Origin: Lolium rigidum
Lineage: Eukaryota; Streptophyta; Magnoliopsida; Poales; Poaceae
Direction: 5' to 3'
Length of the DNA: 64,000 bases
NCBI RefSeq assembly: GCF_022539505.1
Contig: NC_061512.1
Coordinates: forward strand, 154,177,962 to 154,241,961
Shown here: one piece after another, positions 61,303 through 64,000 of the stretch
Layout: the number at the start of each line of letters is the position of its first letter
How positions within the stretch are numbered: position 1 is the first letter of the stretch
Notes under the pieces: generated by a model
Databases searched by the model: none
Told to the model about the DNA's origin: nothing
Seen by the model: only the letters and a program-made list of their open reading frames with translations
Program-made: the position numbers and the translations under genes

Positions 61303-62070
61303 ATTGAAAGGACATGGATGTCGCCTAGAGGGGGGGTGAATAGCAAATTTAAAACTTTTACGAGATGGGCTTAACAAATGCGAAATAAAACTAGCGTTTA
61401 CTTTGTCAAGCCCAAAGCCTATATACTATGGTTCACCTATGTGCACCAACAACTTATGCTAAGCAATACAAGCAACTATGTGATAGCAAGATATATAACT
61501 TCAATCACGATGGCTATCACAAGGTAAAGTGCATAAGTAAAGAGCTCGGGTATAGAGATAACCGAGGCACGCGGGAGACGAAGATTTCTCCCGAAGTTCA
61601 CACTCTTGCGAGTGCTAATCTCCGTTGGAGAGGTGCGGTGGCTTAGTGCTCCCGAACGCCACAATAGGCTCACCTTGAGGTGTGGTTTCCGGATGCACAC
61701 CAACGCCACAAAGGCCTCACCCCAAGATTTGGTACTCACAACACACACCGAACGCCACGAAGGCGCCTCACCTTATTCTCCGGTGACCCTCACCACAAAG
61801 GCCTAGGTCACGGTTCCACTAAGGGATTTCCTTCGAGGCAAAAACCGGGCCTTACACAAAGGTTGGGGCACACATCCACAACTTAATTGGAGGCTCCCAA
61901 CAAATCGCCACAAAGGCCTAGAATCGTAGATCTAGATATCCTCTTCCTTTTCCCTCTAATGGATTCAAGAATCATTGGAGGAGTAGAGGGATGTGGCAAG
62001 ATCTCAAGGTCAACAATGGTGGAGAGCAAAAGGAGGAAGAAGAAGTGAGGAGAAAGAGGAGGAAGAAGGC

Positions 62071-62078
62071 TTTAAATA
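62071..62078 (-). promoter_or_regulatory. TATA-like box of the Copia LTR
   Basis: The minus strand reads TATTTAAA, about 60-140 bp downstream (in transcription direction) of the palindrome cluster. Confidence 0.55.
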
Positions 62079-62136
62079 GGGGTCTTAGATTTCTGCCCGT
62101 TGGAGCCAAAATCGCGACAGTCCAGCAGTGCTAGCC

Positions 62137-62215
62137 TTGTGCCACCGGCAGTGCCGGGGTGGCCGGCAGTGCTGGCCTTGGCCACCGGCAGTGCCGGGGT
62201 GCTCCCGGCGGCAGT
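62137..62215. repeat. Palindrome cluster in the Copia LTR U3
   Basis: Three or four units of the type CCGGCAGTGCCGG (a palindrome around one central base), two within CACCGGCAGTGCCGGGGTG. Multiple U3 palindromes of this kind are described for Sireviruses. Confidence 0.7.
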
Positions 62216-63257
62216 TCCGGCCCCCCTGTTTTTACCCAAACACCCGATACGAAAACCTTAAGAATTTTTGCATCCGGACTCCGATTTCGATGATCTTGGG
62301 CTCGTTGAAATCACAACAACGAGCTATAGAACAATATGCATAGAAACATCATAGTAACGCAAAGTAGTATATAAACAAATGAATAAAGGTTTTACCTATC
62401 TATAAAAGGCAAACCGGTAAAACCTCCAATATGGAAAATGCAACAACTTGAGTTAGGAAACTCGGATTTAGGTGAAACCAATTTTTTTTAAAGAAGATAA
62501 CAAGAGCTACCCCACAAAGGGTGAAAAGCTTAAGAACAAGTGGGGTAGGTTTTTCTATGTATTTTAGAGTGAAACCTCTCAATACGAGAAACCGAGAAAA
62601 ACTCCAATATCGAAAACGCAACAAGTGATTCATGCGGAATCCGTTTTCGATGAACTAGAGCTTGTCATGAGAATAAGCACAAGCTCTAAAACACCATATG
62701 GATAAGATCCAAATAACAACCAAGAAAGATGATGCAAGGATGCAAAGGTTTGAGCTCTTCGAAGGATACGATCGAGTTGCTCACACGAGAGCCCTCTTGA
62801 TAGTACGGCAACTAAACTATAAACCGGTCTCCAACTACACCATGAGACCGGTGAGAAAGAAACCCTATCAAGAGCAAAATTTAACCTTGCGCATTCCACT
62901 TGAGCTTGATGATGACGGTCTTGACCGCAACAAGATGGAACGTCTTTCTTGATTGCGCTTGCTTGATGAAGTAATGCAAAATACTCCCCCATACTCCACT
63001 ATGGGAGAGCTTCTTCTTCGGTGCATCTTCACATATCCATGATCACAATATGGATGACAAGATTCAACCAAATGATCTCTTCGAGATGGCTTATCTTGAA
63101 CTTGCACTTCATTTCTTCATTCTTGCAATCTTGAAGCCAACATAAGGTTCAAGCATTGCCTATGGATAACTCCTACAAATATAACTCAATGCAAACATTA
63201 GTCCATAGGGATTGTCATTAATTACCAAAACCACACATGGGGCTCCATGCACTTTCA

Positions 63258-63660
63258 GACCCCCAATCCGCCCGAAGGATATAGGGTAATCTTCTTCGAC
63301 TTCCTCCTTCGCGGCCTTTCTGTCCCTGTTCATGAGTTCCTTCGGGGACTTCTCTTTGTCTACGGGATTCAGTTGTACCAGCTGACTCCCAATTCCATCC
63401 TTCACATTTCTATTTTCAACACTCTATGTGAGTGTTTTCCTGGCATCCATCCCCATTGAGGCTTATGGAAACATATCTTCTACCTTCGCCGCAACAACTC
63501 TAGGGATGCCATATACGACGTAAGTGGTGTCTGCATCTGTGTTCGGTCTGATGCCAGATATTTTGATCTGCAGTTTGCCAACTCAGTCCAAGGATGACGT
63601 AAGAAATGGCTTTACGTGAGGGATGAATCAACTAGCAACCAGCAGTATAGAAGAATTTGA
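63258..63660 (+). pseudogene. Fragment of a 'putative gypsy-type transposon' ORF (Transposase_28-like)
   Basis: One frame reads through 63258-63660 with two internal TGA codons (63457-63459 and 63595-63597). Its sequence style (FLLRGLSVPVHEFLRGLLF, then QLTPNSILHI, then CECFPGIHPH, then RKKWLYVRDE) matches plant proteins annotated as putative gypsy-type transposon proteins (Pfam Transposase_28, from memory). Both stops sit where this family would have tryptophan, consistent with TGG to TGA transitions. The 5' part is missing because the Copia element is inserted at 63257/63258. It is a relic and the oldest visible layer. Function in the parent transposon is not well defined. Confidence 0.6.
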
Positions 63661-63914
63661 TTGAGCATCAGTGAGCTCTGGCTGACCATGAAGACATTGA
63701 GTAGTCATCAATAGCACCTCATTTTTATGCAGATTTTAAAATATTTAGATATAATAAATAAATACTTTGAACTTGTTTATTTTGATGTTTAAACGTTAAC
63801 TTTTGTGTCCGCGAGCCAAATACGTCTAGAAGAAAATAGACGCACGGTAAAAAATGATCATTTTTCTGTCCGTGACCAACGTAAGTACACTTAGAGAATC
63901 TCCACCGGCGCCCC
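63661..63914. other. Unassigned sequence between transposon relic and next LTR
   Basis: AT-rich with no ORF. The AATCTCCACCGGCGCCCC stretch before 63915 resembles termini seen in some grass DNA transposons, but no matching inverted end is visible. Confidence 0.4.
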
Positions 63915-64000
63915 TGATATGTCTCAAACGTATCTATAATTTCTTATGTTCCATGCTACTTTTATGATGATACTCACATGTTTTATACATATTATATGTC
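63915..64000 (+). repeat. Start of another TGATACG-family LTR, cut by the window edge
   Basis: It begins TGATATGTCTCAAACGTATC and is collinear with the first 86 bp of the LTRs at 3810 and 54311. The left 5-bp flank is GCCCC. Confidence 0.85.

Larger units (their letters stand above)
51611..63257 (-). mobile_element. Sirevirus-like Copia element, gag-only, 3' LTR truncated by nested insertion
   Basis: The minus-strand 5' LTR is 63257-61305. Primer-binding site TGGTATCAGAGC is at 61302-61291. Decayed gag runs 61250-58864. A long AT-rich non-coding region follows, with a solo LTR (54311-57585) and a MITE. The polypurine tract is at 51900-51886, and the first 275 bp of the 3' LTR at 51885-51611. 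The rest of the 3' LTR lies left of the window, displaced by the TGATACG element. No protease, integrase or reverse transcriptase is visible. The LTR start TGAAAGTGCATGG and the two zinc knuckles recall Triticeae Maximus/Barbara-type elements, from memory only. Confidence 0.85.
61305..63257 (-). repeat. Copia 5' LTR (1953 bp)
   Basis: The minus strand reads TGAAAGTGCATGG...CATGTCCTTTCA. It contains GC-rich palindromes at 62137-62215 and a TATA-like box at 62071-62078. Right flank is GACCC; the matching left flank is outside the window. Confidence 0.88.

Noticed and set aside
61305..61470. Possible host gene next to the Copia primer site
   Set aside because: The sequence is LTR U5/R, bounded by TG...CA ends and adjacent to the primer-binding site; no exon structure is visible.
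63661..63914. Mutator- or Harbinger-like terminal sequence before the last LTR
   Set aside because: Only one suggestive end (ATCTCCACCGGCGCC) is seen; no matching inverted repeat or target duplication was found in the window.

Overview
This 64 kb window is nuclear DNA from a grass, most likely a pooid cereal (Triticeae or a close relative). It consists almost entirely of nested LTR retrotransposons, one Stowaway MITE and one decayed transposon ORF. I see no host protein-coding gene, tRNA, rRNA or CRISPR array. Evidence for the assignment: LTR retrotransposons with 5-bp target-site duplications (TSDs), plant tRNA-Asp and initiator-tRNA-Met primer-binding sites, TATA boxes inside LTRs, and a Stowaway MITE with TA duplication.

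Nesting, outermost to innermost. (0) A degenerate 'putative gypsy-type transposon' ORF (63258-63660), and the start of another LTR at 63915. (1) A minus-strand Sirevirus-like Copia element running from left of the window to 63257: 5' LTR 61305-63257, decayed gag 58864-61250, no pol, remnant of its 3' LTR at 51611-51885. (2a) In that 3' LTR, a plus-strand Gypsy-type element of the family called here 'TGATACG' (from its LTR start). Its 3' tail (2067-3809) and 3' LTR (3810-51610, split in three) frame most of the window. (2b) In the Copia interior, a solo LTR of the same family (54311-57585, TSD CTCCC), itself hit by another LTR (55479-57156, TSD CCCAA). (3) In the 3' LTR of 2a sit element A (4711-11906, TSD AGATG), a gag-protease element with an antisense acidic ORF, and a TGATACG subfamily-2 element (12250-51251, TSD GACCC). 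(4) In the subfamily-2 element sit element B (14122-28211, TSD CTTTG; 5.9 kb LTRs around 2.3 kb of interior) and, in its 3' LTR, a solo LTR (33765-50237). (5) That solo LTR holds element C (34618-42733, TSD GGGAC; 3.3 kb LTRs, 1.5 kb interior) and element D (43274-50048, TSD AGGTT; short gag only).

No reverse transcriptase or integrase coding is visible anywhere, so every element seen here must be mobilised in trans. Residual coding consists of gag-type proteins (A, the subfamily-2 element, D, Copia) and one aspartic protease (A).

The most interesting signals are structural. One TGATACG LTR is extended by 86 bp and has engulfed a complete primer-binding site, and element D carries two primer-binding sites 82 bp apart at the same place. 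A hairpin immediately before the polypurine tract and a GC-rich U3 hairpin both show compensatory changes between copies. Element A carries a long series of GCCGAT/ATCGGC hairpins and an antisense acidic ORF with its own TATA-like box. Recent LTR pairs also differ repeatedly by CAG/CTG versus CG-containing strings, which looks more like base-calling error than mutation and should be settled before dating insertions or trusting frameshifts.
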